A DNA stretch of 64,000 nucleotides from an uncultured Devosia sp. (GCF_946479885.1 NZ_CAMLHM010000001.1:62001-126000); one strand, 5' to 3'. Numbered from the stretch's first letter, positions 26,827 through 35,804 are shown. Translations and numbers: made by a program. Notes: generated by a model not told the origin, from the sequence alone.

Positions 26827-26855
26827 TTGACACTCTCAGACCCCACCACTATGTT
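26827..26855 (+). promoter_or_regulatory. Sigma-70 promoter of the atp operon
   Basis: TTGACA (26827-26832), a 17-base spacer, TATGTT (26850-26855). The match to the consensus is close and the spacing is ideal; the transcription start would be near 26862, about 57 bases before atpI. Confidence 0.75.
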
Positions 26856-26918
26856 GCGCGCGACTAAAAGGGCGTACCCGGAACTCCGGGAAAACAGCCG
26901 GCCAAGGGGAGCGAGCGG

Positions 26919-27317
26919 ATGGCAAAACCGCAAGATACCGAAGGCCAGCCGGACAGCGCCAAAGGGGTGACGCGCGATCTTGCATCACGCATCGCCTCGG
27001 CCAAGCGGGAACGCGATATCGAGGACAACAGAGCCTCGAGAGACGCCTCCCCGGAGATGAGCGGTATGGCGCGCGGCATGCGCATCGGTACCGAGTTCAT
27101 CGCCGCGATCCTGGTGGGAGCCGTATTTGGCTATCTCATCGATCTTGGCCTGGGAACCAGCCCCTGGGGCTTGCTCATCATGCTGATGGTGGGCTTCGCC
27201 GCTGGAATACTCAATGTCACCCGCGTGGTGGCGCAAATGAATGCCGCTTCGCCTCCCCCGCCGGGGTCCGATCTCGGACCCGACGTGGATGACGAGGCAG
27301 ACAATGATGACGCTTAG
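26919..27317 (+). CDS. atpI: ATP synthase assembly protein I (AtpI/AtpZ type)
   Basis: A 132-residue protein with a hydrophilic, charged N-terminal half and two membrane helices ([17 protein letters not shown] and [16 protein letters not shown]), then an acidic tail ([11 protein letters not shown]). This matches alphaproteobacterial AtpI, which aids c-ring assembly of FoF1. ATG 26919 has AAGGGGAG 8 bases upstream. First gene of the Fo operon. Confidence 0.9.
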   Translation: MAKPQDTEGQPDSAKGVTRDLASRIASAKRERDIEDNRASRDASPEMSGMARGMRIGTEFIAAILVGAVFGYLIDLGLGTSPWGLLIMLMVGFAAGILNVTRVVAQMNAASPPPPGSDLGPDVDDEADNDDA

Positions 27318-27328
27318 AGGGCTCTATC

Positions 27329-28105
27329 TTGGCCGGTACTGATCCGATCCACCAATTCGTCATCCAGGACATCTTCAAGCTGTTCACCCTTGGCGGTGAC
27401 GGCACCGAAGGTTCGGGCACCACATTTGCCTTCACCAATTCGTCGCTGTTCATGGTCGCCACTGTTGCGATCATCTCGCTCTATCTGATCCTGTCGACCG
27501 GCTCGAAGAGCGTGATCCCGGGCCGTGCCCAGCTTCTTAGTGAGCTGATGTACGAGTTCGTGGCCAATATGGTCAGAAGTGCCGCCGGCACTGCGGGCAT
27601 GAAGTTCTTCCCGCTGGTGTTCTGCCTCTTCACCTTCATCTTCACGGCCAACATGCTGGGCATGGTGCCCTACTTCTTCACCGTCACCAGCCACATCATC
27701 GTCACCTTCGCGCTGTCGATGCTCGTGTTCCTGACCGTGGTGATCTACGGCTTCGTCAAGAACGGCCCGAAATTCCTCAAGCTGTTCGTGCCGTCGGGCG
27801 TGCCCGGCTACATCCTTCCTATCGTGGCGCCGATCGAGTTCATCTCGTTCATGAGCCGCCCGATCTCGCTCTCCGTGCGTCTGTTCGGCAATATCCTTGC
27901 CGGCCACATCACACTGAAAGTCTTCACCGGTTTCATCGTCACCATGAGCAGCCTGGGTTTCCTCGGCATTCTTGGTTCGGCGCTGCCGCTGATCATGGCC
28001 ATCGCTTTGACTGGCCTCGAATTTCTCGTCGGTGCCGTTCAGGCTTACGTCTTCGCCGTCCTGACCTGCATGTATCTCAACGACGCGATCCACCCGTCTC
28101 ACTAA
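27329..28105 (+). CDS. atpB: ATP synthase Fo subunit a
   Basis: A 258-residue membrane subunit forming the proton half-channels. It has five to six helices and the essential arginine in [14 protein letters not shown] (about residue 180), followed by the C-terminal [17 protein letters not shown]. It starts with TTG 27329, preceded by AGAGGG at 7 bases; the encoded AGTDPIHQF matches the family N-terminus. It is 11 bases after atpI. Confidence 0.96.
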   Translation: MAGTDPIHQFVIQDIFKLFTLGGDGTEGSGTTFAFTNSSLFMVATVAIISLYLILSTGSKSVIPGRAQLLSELMYEFVANMVRSAAGTAGMKFFPLVFCLFTFIFTANMLGMVPYFFTVTSHIIVTFALSMLVFLTVVIYGFVKNGPKFLKLFVPSGVPGYILPIVAPIEFISFMSRPISLSVRLFGNILAGHITLKVFTGFIVTMSSLGFLGILGSALPLIMAIALTGLEFLVGAVQAYVFAVLTCMYLNDAIHPSH

Positions 28106-28170
28106 CTACCAGTCACGGCGGGCTGTTCCGCCAGAACCCCCGCTTAAAAGTCGCTTGAAAGGACTAAAAA

Positions 28171-28398
28171 ATGGAAGCTGAAGCCGCAAAGTTCATCGGT
28201 GCCGGTATTGCTTGTTTCGGTATGGCCGGCGCCGCCATTGGCGTGGCCAACATCTTCGGCAACTTCCTGTCGGGCGCCCTGCGCAACCCGTCGGCTGCTC
28301 CGAGCCAGTTCTCGAATCTGATCTTCGGCTTCGCCGTGACCGAAGCTCTGGGCATCTTCTCGTTCCTGGTTGCCCTGATCCTGCTGTTCGTCGCCTAA
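28171..28398 (+). CDS. atpE: ATP synthase Fo subunit c
   Basis: A 75-residue hairpin of two helices. The first carries the glycine-rich [20 protein letters not shown], the loop is RNPSAAPSQ, and the ion-binding glutamate is in [11 protein letters not shown]. The sequence matches proton-type c subunits of alphaproteobacteria. AAAGGACTAAAAA precedes ATG 28171. Confidence 0.97.
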   Translation: MEAEAAKFIGAGIACFGMAGAAIGVANIFGNFLSGALRNPSAAPSQFSNLIFGFAVTEALGIFSFLVALILLFVA

Positions 28399-28499
28399 GT
28401 CAGGCGTCGACCACACGATTTCCGCGGCCGGGACATTCCCGGCTGCGTGCACTTCACCGGCCCTTGGCCGGCTGACCGGATTTAACGGGACCTCACCTG

Positions 28500-29135
28500 A
28501 TGGTAACGCAAGCCTACGCCCAAGAAGCGGCTGCACCGGCCGAAGAGCACGTTGAAGGCGCTGAACACGCCGTCGACGCCACTCACGCCGATCCCACCGC
28601 TGATACCCATGCCACGACCGAAGCCCATGGCGGCGAGGAACATGGCTCAGGCGTGTTCCCGCCCTTCGATCCGGCGACATTCCCATCGCAGCTGTTGTGG
28701 CTCGCCATTACCTTTGGTGCGCTCTACCTGCTGATGAGCCGCGTGGCCCTGCCGCGCATCGGCGGTATCCTCGCCAACCGCAAGGGCATCATCGATGCCG
28801 ACCTCGCGGCGGCCGATGCCTCGCGCCAGAAGACCGACGCTGCCATTGCCGCCTATGAGGCTGCGCTGGCCGCCGCCAAGTCCAAGGCCCAGGGCATTGC
28901 CAATGAGAGCCGCGAGGCGATCCAGGCTGATCTGGCTGCCAAGCGGAGCGCCGTCGAGGCCGACCTCACCGCCAAGGTGACGGCTGCCGAGGCCCGCATT
29001 TCGGCGACCAAGGCGGAAGCCTTGACCCATGTCGACGAGATCGCGACCGAAACGGCACAGACCGTCGTGTCCCAGCTCGTGGGCGATGTCCCGGCCGCCA
29101 GCGTTCGCGCTGCTGTTGCCAAGGCCAAGGAGTAA
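28500..29135 (+). CDS. atpF2: ATP synthase Fo subunit b-prime
   Basis: A 211-residue peripheral-stalk subunit. An unusually long His/Glu/Ala-rich N-terminal segment (about 55 residues, EHVEGAEHAVDATHADP) precedes the single membrane helix (FPSQLLWLAITFGALYLLMSR). The remainder is the stalk coiled coil. Photosynthetic and alphaproteobacterial ATP synthases carry b and b' as a pair, as here. Its N-terminal extension is longer than I expect for the family. 101 bases separate it from atpE. Confidence 0.93.
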   Translation: MVTQAYAQEAAAPAEEHVEGAEHAVDATHADPTADTHATTEAHGGEEHGSGVFPPFDPATFPSQLLWLAITFGALYLLMSRVALPRIGGILANRKGIIDADLAAADASRQKTDAAIAAYEAALAAAKSKAQGIANESREAIQADLAAKRSAVEADLTAKVTAAEARISATKAEALTHVDEIATETAQTVVSQLVGDVPAASVRAAVAKAKE

Positions 29136-29141
29136 GCGACG

Positions 29142-29624
29142 ATGGCACTCGACAACACGTTCTACGCTACCGTCGCGCTGGTCATCTTTATCGGCATCAC
29201 GCTCTATTTCGGCATCCCGGCCATTATCGGCAAGATGCTCGACGGCCAGATCAAGAAGATCGCCGACGACCTGGCCGAAGCCAAGAAGCTGCGCGAAGAA
29301 GCGGCTGCCCTGCTCGTCGAATATGAGCAGAAGCGCGTTGCTGCCGAAGCCGAAGCGGAGGGCATCATCGCCGCCGCCAAGGAAGAGGCCACCCGCCTGA
29401 CCGCCGAAGCCCAGGTGTCGCTCAACGACCTCGTCACCCGCCGCACCAAGGCCGTGGAAGACAAGATCGCCCAGGCCGAAGCCCAGGCCGTCGCCGAAGT
29501 GCGCGCCCGCTCGGCCGACGTCGCCATCGAGGCGGCTCGCCTGGTGCTGACCGACGAAATGAACCGCAAGGGCGGCGATGTCGTCAACAAGGCCATCGCC
29601 GACGTGGGTAATCGCCTGAACTAA
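29142..29624 (+). CDS. atpF: ATP synthase Fo subunit b
   Basis: A 160-residue subunit with one N-terminal membrane helix (FYATVALVIFIGITLYFGIP) and a long amphipathic coiled coil. It starts six bases after b' and ends the Fo operon. F1 genes are not in the window, consistent with the split Fo/F1 arrangement of Rhizobiales. An intrinsic terminator follows. Confidence 0.95.
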   Translation: MALDNTFYATVALVIFIGITLYFGIPAIIGKMLDGQIKKIADDLAEAKKLREEAAALLVEYEQKRVAAEAEAEGIIAAAKEEATRLTAEAQVSLNDLVTRRTKAVEDKIAQAEAQAVAEVRARSADVAIEAARLVLTDEMNRKGGDVVNKAIADVGNRLN

Positions 29625-29647
29625 GGTTCGGTGGATTTGAGATTTTG

Positions 29648-29677
29648 AAGGCGGGTCGCAAGGCCCGCCTTTTCGTT
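29648..29677 (+). terminator. Intrinsic terminator of the atp operon
   Basis: Stem AAGGCGGG (29648-29655) and CCCGCCTT (29664-29671), followed by TTCGTTT. It lies 24 bases after atpF. Confidence 0.85.
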
Positions 29678-29818
29678 TGCGGAGAGGACAGAGGGGTACC
29701 CGCGATGACCCATCGCTGGTGCGTCCCAATCCTACTGCATGATCGTCGCAGAATTTCTGTACGGTCGCTTCTGGCGATTGACGCCCCCCGGAATCTCCAC
29801 CATGGTGGCCTCGACTGC

Positions 29819-29988
29819 GGGAGAGACTGGTTCCCTCCAGCGCCGAAGGAGCAACCGCCCCGGAAACTCTCAGGCAAAAGGACCGCGTGTCAGCCGACAA
29901 CTCTGGAAAGCAGGCGCACAACGCCTCACCGAAGGAGCAACTGACCCATAGGCGGTCGGGAATCTCTCAGGTCCGCGGGACAGAGGGG
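29819..29988 (+). ncRNA. Tandem glycine riboswitch
   Basis: Two glycine aptamers in series. Aptamer 1 has GCCGAAGGAGCAACCGCC, then GAAACTCTCAGGCAAAAGGA and CTCTGGAAAGC. Aptamer 2 has CACCGAAGGAGCAACTGACC, then GAATCTCTCAGGTCCGC and GGGACAGAGGGGGC. These conserved blocks are diagnostic. The established role is to turn on glycine cleavage genes when glycine is abundant, and gcvT follows directly. A possible promoter is TTGACG (29779) with CATGGT 17 bases on. Confidence 0.96.
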
Positions 29989-30044
29989 GCATGTACGGCG
30001 TCCGTCAATGGGCGCTCTTCGTGCCCTATTGTCGGAGATTCCGC

Positions 30045-31208
30045 GTGTCAGAGCCTGAAACTTCTCTCAAGACCGTTCCGCTCGATGCGGGTCATGTTGC
30101 GCTTGGCGGGCGCATGGTGCCGTTCGGTGGCTATTCACTGCCGGTGCAATATCCCAGCGGCATCATTGCCGAGCACAAATGGACCCGCGAGCATGCGGGC
30201 CTGTTCGACGTTTCGCATATGGGTCCGAGCTTCCTCACCCTCACCAGCCCAAGCGGCGATGCCGAAGCCGATCACGCTGCGGTTGCTGCCCTGGTCGAAC
30301 CGCTGGTCTGCGGTGATATCAAGAGTCTGAAGCCAGGCCAGGTCCGCTATACGCTGCTGCTCAACGAGAGCGGCGGTGCCATCGACGACCTGATGATCGG
30401 CCGTTCGCCGCTGTTCCCCGGCTCCCTCTACATCGTCGTCAATGCCGGCACCAAGGACAATGACTTCGCCATCATCGCCAGTGCCGCCGGCGACAAGGCC
30501 AAACTGACCCGCGCCGACGATGGTGCCCTGTTGGCCCTGCAAGGACCGGAGGCCGTGGCCGTGCTCGAAACCATCGTGCCGGGCGTCAGTGACCTCAGCT
30601 TCATGCAGTATGGTCCATTCGACTGGAACGGCAGCAAGCTGATCATCGCCCGCTCCGGCTATACCGGCGAAGATGGGTGCGAAATACTCTGCTCGGTCGA
30701 AAAGGCCGTGCAGCTCTGGGACGCCCTGCTTGCCGACGAGCGCGTGAAGCCAATTGGCCTGGGCGCGCGCGACTCGCTGCGTCTCGAAGCCGGACTGCCG
30801 CTCTACGGCCACGACCTCGACGAAACCGTCTCACCGACCGAAGCCGGCCTCAACTTCGCCGTCTCCAAGCGCCGCCGGGAGGCCGCGGACTTTCCCGGCG
30901 CGTCGCGCATCATCAAGGAATTCGCCGGCGATCTGGCGCGGATTCGCGTCGGCCTGTTCGTCGAAGGTGCACCGGCCCGCGAAGGCGCCGAAATCCTGGA
31001 CGACAGCGGCGCCGTGATCGGCCGGGTGACCAGCGGCGGCTTTGCCCCCAGTCTGGCCCGTGCCATCGCCCTTGGCTTCGTGCCGCCGGCCCATGCCGCG
31101 CCCGGCACCAAATTGCAGGTCTCGGTGCGGGGGCGCCTGCAACCCGCCGAAGTCACCAGCACACCCTTCGTACCGCATCGTTATTTCCGCAAAGCCAAAG
31201 CCAGTTGA
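30045..31208 (+). CDS. gcvT: Glycine cleavage system T protein (aminomethyltransferase)
   Basis: A 387-residue protein that transfers the methylene group from the lipoyl arm of GcvH to tetrahydrofolate, releasing ammonia. Signature segments are PFGGYSLPVQYPSGI, GLFDVSHMGP, GYTGEDGCEI and GLGARDSLRLEAGLPLYGHD. GTG 30045 with GGAG 8 bases upstream gives the family N-terminus (SEPETSLKTVPL). An ATG at 29991, immediately after the riboswitch, is in frame and would add 18 residues. First gene of gcvT-H-PA-PB. Confidence 0.95.
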   Translation: MSEPETSLKTVPLDAGHVALGGRMVPFGGYSLPVQYPSGIIAEHKWTREHAGLFDVSHMGPSFLTLTSPSGDAEADHAAVAALVEPLVCGDIKSLKPGQVRYTLLLNESGGAIDDLMIGRSPLFPGSLYIVVNAGTKDNDFAIIASAAGDKAKLTRADDGALLALQGPEAVAVLETIVPGVSDLSFMQYGPFDWNGSKLIIARSGYTGEDGCEILCSVEKAVQLWDALLADERVKPIGLGARDSLRLEAGLPLYGHDLDETVSPTEAGLNFAVSKRRREAADFPGASRIIKEFAGDLARIRVGLFVEGAPAREGAEILDDSGAVIGRVTSGGFAPSLARAIALGFVPPAHAAPGTKLQVSVRGRLQPAEVTSTPFVPHRYFRKAKAS

Positions 31209-31218
31209 GAGGCCAACC

Positions 31219-31584
31219 ATGACCACCAAGTTCACCCCTGACCACGAATATATCCGCGTCGAGGGCTCGACCGGCATTGTCGGCATCACGCCCTATGCCC
31301 AGGAAGCGCTGGGCGACATCGTCTTTGTCGAGCTGCCTGCCGTCGGCAAGGTGCTCAAGAAGGGCGACGAGGCCGCTGTGGTCGAATCCGTCAAGGCCGC
31401 CTCGGAAATCTACGCCCCGGTTTCGGGCACCGTGACCGAGGTCAACGATGCGCTCTCGGGCGAGCCGGGCCTCATCAACTCCGACCCGACGGCGGGCGGC
31501 TGGATCTACAAGATCGCCATATCAGATGCCGGCGAGATCGATGGCCTCCTCGATGATGCGGCCTATGCCGACCTGACCAAGTAA
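31219..31584 (+). CDS. gcvH: Glycine cleavage system H protein
   Basis: A 121-residue lipoyl carrier that shuttles the aminomethyl group between P, T and L proteins. The lipoylated lysine is in VESVKAASEIY (about residue 61), and GDIVFVELPAVG precedes it. It starts 10 bases after gcvT. The L protein is not encoded here, as is usual because it is shared with other dehydrogenases. Confidence 0.97.
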   Translation: MTTKFTPDHEYIRVEGSTGIVGITPYAQEALGDIVFVELPAVGKVLKKGDEAAVVESVKAASEIYAPVSGTVTEVNDALSGEPGLINSDPTAGGWIYKIAISDAGEIDGLLDDAAYADLTK

Positions 31585-31593
31585 CGGACAAAC

Positions 31594-32937
31594 ATGCGCT
31601 ATCTTCCCCACTCCGAACACGAACGCGCCGAGATGCTCGGCACTATCGGCGCTGACAATATCGATGCCCTGTTCAGTGCCGTTCCCGCCAAGGCGCTCAA
31701 GAGCTTCGATCTCGGCCTGCCCGCCCATAGCCCCGAATTCCTGGTCGAGGCGCATATGCGGGCGCTGGCTGGCAAGAACCGCGCGGGCGCCGATGGTCCG
31801 TTCTTCGTCGGCGCCGGCGCCTATCGCCACCATGTGCCGGCCACGGTCGACCACCTGATCCAGCGCTCGGAATGGCTCACCGCCTATACGCCCTACCAGC
31901 CGGAAATCTCGCAGGGTACCCTGCAGATGCTGTTCGAGTTCCAGACCCAGGTGGCAAAGCTTACCGGAATGGATGTCGCCAACGCCTCGCTTTATGACGG
32001 CTCGACCGGCACTGCCGAAGCCGTGCTGATGGCGCGCCGCCTCACCAAGCGCAACAAGATCGTGCTATCGGGTGGCCTCCACCCGCATTACCGCGACGTG
32101 GTGAAGGCCTACCTCAAGGACGATGCCGATCTCGAATGCCTTTCGGCCTCGCCGGAAGGTCAGGGCGATATTCTCGATCATATCGACGAGCAGACCGCGG
32201 CCATCGTCATCCAGACGCCGGACTTCTACGGCCACCTGCGCAACATGAAGGTGGCGGCCGACGCCGCCCATGCCAAGGGCGCGCTGCTGATCGTGGTCAT
32301 CACCGAAGTCGTGTCACTGGGCCTGCTCGAAGCCCCCGGAGCGCTAGGCGCCGATATCGTCGTGGCCGAAGGCCAGTCGATCGGCAATGCGTTGAACTTT
32401 GGCGGGCCCTATCTCGGCCTGATGGCGACGCGGAAAGAGTTCATCCGGCAGATGCCCGGCCGCCTCTGTGGCGAAACCGTCGATGCCGAGGGCCAGCGCG
32501 GCTTCGTGCTGACGCTGTCGACCCGCGAGCAGCATATCCGCCGCGAGAAGGCGACATCGAACATCTGCACCAATTCGGGCCTCTGTGCCCTCGCCTTCTC
32601 GATCCACATGGGTCTGCTCGGCGAAGCCGGCTTCACCCGCCTGGCGCGGCTCAACCACGCCAATGCCTGCAAGCTGGCTGATGCGCTGACGGCGGTGCCC
32701 GGTGTGGAAGTGCTCAACAAGACGTTCTTCAACGAGATGACCATCCGCACCTCGCAACCGGCCGCGGACTTGATCGAACGGCTCGCCAAGCGCGGCATTC
32801 TGGCCGGTGTGCCGGTGAGCCGCCTCGAGCCGACGGATGCGTCGGTGGCTAACCTGATCGTTCTGGCCGCCACCGAACTCACCACCGATGCCGATATTGC
32901 CGCGCTCTGCGCCGCCCTTTCGGAGGAACTGCAATGA
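31594..32937 (+). CDS. gcvPA: Glycine dehydrogenase (decarboxylating) subunit 1
   Basis: A 447-residue alpha subunit of the split P protein, which decarboxylates glycine. It begins MRYLPHSEHERAEML as in the family and includes FVGAGAYRHHVPATVDHL, YTPYQPEISQGTLQ and the RREKATSNICTN segment. The stop overlaps the gcvPB start by 4 bases (ATGA), so the two subunits are translationally coupled. Confidence 0.96.
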   Translation: MRYLPHSEHERAEMLGTIGADNIDALFSAVPAKALKSFDLGLPAHSPEFLVEAHMRALAGKNRAGADGPFFVGAGAYRHHVPATVDHLIQRSEWLTAYTPYQPEISQGTLQMLFEFQTQVAKLTGMDVANASLYDGSTGTAEAVLMARRLTKRNKIVLSGGLHPHYRDVVKAYLKDDADLECLSASPEGQGDILDHIDEQTAAIVIQTPDFYGHLRNMKVAADAAHAKGALLIVVITEVVSLGLLEAPGALGADIVVAEGQSIGNALNFGGPYLGLMATRKEFIRQMPGRLCGETVDAEGQRGFVLTLSTREQHIRREKATSNICTNSGLCALAFSIHMGLLGEAGFTRLARLNHANACKLADALTAVPGVEVLNKTFFNEMTIRTSQPAADLIERLAKRGILAGVPVSRLEPTDASVANLIVLAATELTTDADIAALCAALSEELQ

Positions 32938-34487
32938 GCATGAACAATCAGGGCCGCCCGTCCGGCGTCGGCAGCGTGGGCTCCGCCTTCGCCTCTACCT
33001 CGGGCTCGGCATTGCTGCCGAACGAACCGCTGCTGTTCGAGATCGGCGATACCGAGCATTCGGGCGTCGACCTGCCCGACGTGGAGATTTCCACCAGCCG
33101 CCTCGGCGGCTTCGAACGCCAAATGCCGCTCGATCTGGCTGGCCTCACCGAGCCCGAGGCGATGCGCCACTATGTGCGCCTCAGCCGGCTCAACCACTCG
33201 ATCGACAGCGGCATGTATCCGCTCGGCTCGTGCACGATGAAGCACAATCCGCGCCTCAACGAGAAGATGGCCCGCCTGCCCGGCTTTGCCGACATTCACC
33301 CGCTGCAGCCGGTCTCGACCGTGCAGGGTGCGCTCGAGCTGATGAACCAGCTCAGCCACTGGCTCATGACGCTCACCAATACCGCCGCCGTGGCGCTGAC
33401 GCCCAAGGCCGGCGCGCATGGTGAGCTCTTGGGCATGATGGCGATCAAGGCCGCGCAGGATGCTGCCGGCCAGGGCCACCGCACGATCGTGCTGGTACCC
33501 GAGAGTGCCCATGGCACCAACCCGGCCACCGCCGCCTTCCTGGGCTACACCGTGAAGCCGATCCCGGCTCGCGAGGACGGCACCGTGGACGTGCAGGCGG
33601 TCAAGGATGCGCTGTCGTCTGACGTGGCGGCGATCATGCTGACCAACCCCAATACCTGTGGCCTCTTTGAACCCCAGGTCATTGAAATCGCCGAAGCCGT
33701 GCATGGGGCCGGCGCGTTCTTCTACTGCGACGGCGCCAATTTCAACGCCATCATGGGCGTGGTGCGGCCGGGGGATCTCGGAATCGACGCCATGCATATC
33801 AACCTGCACAAGACCTTCTCGACGCCGCATGGCGGCGGTGGCCCGGGTGCAGGCCCGGTGGTGCTGTCGGCAGCGCTGGCGCCCTTCGCGCCCGTGCCGT
33901 TCGTGCGCAAGGGCGGCAACGGGCTGGAGCTGGTCGAGCATATGGAAGGCGACGCGCTGGGCCGCGTCACGGCGTTCCAGGGCCAGATGGGCATGTATGT
34001 GCGCGCCCTGACCTACATGCTGAGCCATGGCGGCGATGGCTTGGCCCAGGCGGCGCAGGATGCGGTACTCAATGCCAACTACATCAAGGCGCGGCTCGCC
34101 CATGCCTTCTCGGTGCCGTTCGGCGACTATCCAACCATGCACGAGGCGCTGTTCGATGACAGCTTCCTCGCCGGCACAGGCATCACCACGCTCGACTTCG
34201 CCAAGGCGCTGATCGACGAGGGCTTCCACCCCATGACCATGTATTTTCCGCTGGTGGTGCATGGCGCCATGTTGATCGAGCCGACCGAAAGCGAGAGCAA
34301 GCAGACGCTCGACCATTTCTGTGACGTGATGGAAGAACTCGCTGCCGATGCCAAGGCGGGGAACAAGGAGCGGTTTACATCAGCTCCGCTCAAGGCGCCG
34401 CGCCGGCGCCTGGATGAGACCCGTGCGGCGCGTTCGCCGATCCTCAAGTGGGAACGGGTGGCGGAGACGCTTAAGGCGGCGGAGTAG
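32934..34487 (+). CDS. gcvPB: Glycine dehydrogenase (decarboxylating) subunit 2
   Basis: A 517-residue beta subunit of the split P protein that binds pyridoxal phosphate. The cofactor lysine is in NLHKTFSTPHGGGGPG near residue 293. SGMYPLGSCTMKHNPR and GAHGELLG are other family marks. It has a Gly/Ser-rich start of about 30 residues before the conserved domain. A bidirectional terminator follows after a repeat cluster. Confidence 0.97.
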   Translation: MSMNNQGRPSGVGSVGSAFASTSGSALLPNEPLLFEIGDTEHSGVDLPDVEISTSRLGGFERQMPLDLAGLTEPEAMRHYVRLSRLNHSIDSGMYPLGSCTMKHNPRLNEKMARLPGFADIHPLQPVSTVQGALELMNQLSHWLMTLTNTAAVALTPKAGAHGELLGMMAIKAAQDAAGQGHRTIVLVPESAHGTNPATAAFLGYTVKPIPAREDGTVDVQAVKDALSSDVAAIMLTNPNTCGLFEPQVIEIAEAVHGAGAFFYCDGANFNAIMGVVRPGDLGIDAMHINLHKTFSTPHGGGGPGAGPVVLSAALAPFAPVPFVRKGGNGLELVEHMEGDALGRVTAFQGQMGMYVRALTYMLSHGGDGLAQAAQDAVLNANYIKARLAHAFSVPFGDYPTMHEALFDDSFLAGTGITTLDFAKALIDEGFHPMTMYFPLVVHGAMLIEPTESESKQTLDHFCDVMEELAADAKAGNKERFTSAPLKAPRRRLDETRAARSPILKWERVAETLKAAE

Positions 34488-34507
34488 GCGCCGGGCTATC
34501 CTTCTGT

Positions 34508-34644
34508 TCCTCTCCCCATCGGGGAGAGGTGGCTCGGCGAAGCCGAGTCGGTGAGGGGGAGGCTTGGACAGCCACAACACGCTTGGCTAACCCAGCGCCC
34601 CCTCATCCGGCGCTGCGCGCCACCTTCTCCCCGATGGGGAGAAG
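34508..34644. repeat. Intergenic mosaic element (two facing hairpin modules)
   Basis: Module 1 (34508-34560) has CTCTCCCC-ATC-GGGGAGAG followed by GGCTCGGCGAAGCCGAGTC. Module 2 (34598-34644) has CCTCATCCGGCGCTGCGCGC followed by TTCTCCCC-GAT-GGGGAGAA. The modules face each other. Module 2 matches the inverted copy near 63290-63340 and, more loosely, 1655-1699. They resemble the rhizobial intergenic mosaic elements (RIME). Confidence 0.8.
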
Positions 34645-34676
34645 AAAAAAGCCCGCGGACTTGGCCGCGGGCTTTT
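34643..34676. terminator. Bidirectional terminator between gcvPB and the lipoprotein gene
   Basis: Stem GCCCGCGG (34651-34658) and CCGCGGGC (34665-34672) with an A run on the left and TTTT on the right. It sits between convergent genes and can stop both. Confidence 0.85.
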
Positions 34677-34698
34677 CAATTTCAAGTTCTGGCGCTCG

Positions 34699-35286
34699 TT
34701 AGCCGCGCGTGTCGAAGCCAACCCAAATGGTGATCTCTTCGCCGCCCAGATAGGGGATGGCGACGTTCTCGATGACCTTGACGAATTCGGCCGAGCGGGC
34801 CGGCGCGGCGATGGTCACAGGCATGGTGTATTTCTCGGAGAATACCGCCTGTCCGTCACGCTCGACCGCAAAGCGGATGGGGGCATTGACGCTGGTCTGG
34901 TTGCCGGCGGGGCCAAGCAGCACGCGGCCGACGACGCCCATATTGACTGTGATCAGGCCGTTGGACACCACGCAATTGCGGGACGTTTCATCGATGACGC
35001 CCTGATACTGCAGGGCCTTGGCATCGCCTGTGCGGCCGCCGCCATAATAGAACATTGCCTCGCTGCCGGGCCGGATGCGGATCGGGGGGCATTCCGTGGC
35101 AATCGCAGGCAGTGCGCTGGTCTGCGCCTGGGCCACCGCCGCGGGAGTCGCCGTAGCGTTCTGCAATTGCTGGTTCTGCGCCGCATTGCCGCCGCCGAAC
35201 AGGCCGCCCATCGAGCACGCCGCCAGCAGCGTTGCGGTGGCGCAGGCAGCCGACAGGCGCAGCATCAGGGAAAAGGGCTGGTTCAT
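34699..35286 (-). CDS. Predicted lipoprotein of unknown function
   Basis: A 195-residue protein. The signal sequence ends with a lipobox, LLAAC-SMGG, near residue 25, so it should be anchored by a lipidated cysteine. A Gln/Asn/Ala-rich linker follows, then a beta-rich domain (CPPIRIRPGSEAMFYYGGG, NMGVVGRVLLGPAGNQTSVNAPIRFAVERDGQ). I do not recognise the domain; similar proteins are annotated hypothetical in Rhizobiales. ATG 35286 has AGGAG 8 bases upstream. It is 23 bases downstream of the peroxiredoxin gene and may be cotranscribed. Confidence 0.75.
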   Translation of the reverse strand: MNQPFSLMLRLSAACATATLLAACSMGGLFGGGNAAQNQQLQNATATPAAVAQAQTSALPAIATECPPIRIRPGSEAMFYYGGGRTGDAKALQYQGVIDETSRNCVVSNGLITVNMGVVGRVLLGPAGNQTSVNAPIRFAVERDGQAVFSEKYTMPVTIAAPARSAEFVKVIENVAIPYLGGEEITIWVGFDTRG

Positions 35287-35309
35287 TGGGCGATCTCCTG
35301 ACGCAAACA

Positions 35310-35804
35310 CTAGCTTCTGGCGACTTCGAGCGCCATGAGGATGGCTGGCGCGCCACTGGCATTGACGCCTGGCGCATCCTCGACAAATACGGCATCGATG
35401 ACGCCATCGCGGATCAGCAGGGCCGAGCGTGCGAAACGCTTACCCATGCCGGAGCCGGAAAAATCCTTTGCCAGCCCGAGCGCCTCTGCCAGATCGGCAT
35501 TGCCGTCGGCGATGAAATCGATGTGGCCGAGGGCACCGGATGTCTCAGCCCATGCCTTCATCACATGATGATCGTTGACCGAGGCGCAAACGATCCGATC
35601 AATGCCGGCAGCCTTCAACTTGGCCTCGTTGGCCAGAAAGCCAGGCAGGTGGTTGACGTGGCAGGTGGGCGTGAATGCACCCGGGACAGCGAACAGGACC
35701 ACAAGACCATTGCCGAGAACGGCGTCGCTGGTTGTGTCCGTGGCGCCGTCGGCGCCGATGAGTTTGACCCGCACGGACGGGACCGGACTGCCGCGATCGA
35801 TCAT
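35310..35804 (-). CDS. Peroxiredoxin (Prx5-like)
   Basis: A 164-residue thiol peroxidase. The peroxidatic cysteine lies in PGAFTPTCHVNHLPGF near residue 53, the Prx5 form of PxxxTxxC. SVNDHHVMKAW and FIADGNADLAEALGL are typical of the family. ATG 35804 gives normal length (MIDRGSPVPSV); a TTG start at 35897 would add 31 residues without family similarity. It reduces hydroperoxides with thiol donors. Neighbours (DsbD-alpha-like, YqgE) form a cluster I recall from other Rhizobiales. Confidence 0.88.
   Translation of the reverse strand: MIDRGSPVPSVRVKLIGADGATDTTSDAVLGNGLVVLFAVPGAFTPTCHVNHLPGFLANEAKLKAAGIDRIVCASVNDHHVMKAWAETSGALGHIDFIADGNADLAEALGLAKDFSGSGMGKRFARSALLIRDGVIDAVFVEDAPGVNASGAPAILMALEVARS

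Larger units (their letters stand above)
26173..26918. other. Long intergenic region before the ATP synthase operon
   Basis: About 745 bases without a convincing gene. It holds two perfect hairpins (26392-26451), other GC-rich dyads (GCCTGC...GCAGGC near 26364-26391, GGCGCCTCGAGGCGGC near 26562), and a strong promoter at 26827 for the atp operon. Composition between 26350 and 26600 looks like a mosaic of short palindromes rather than coding sequence. A small RNA here cannot be excluded. Confidence 0.6.
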
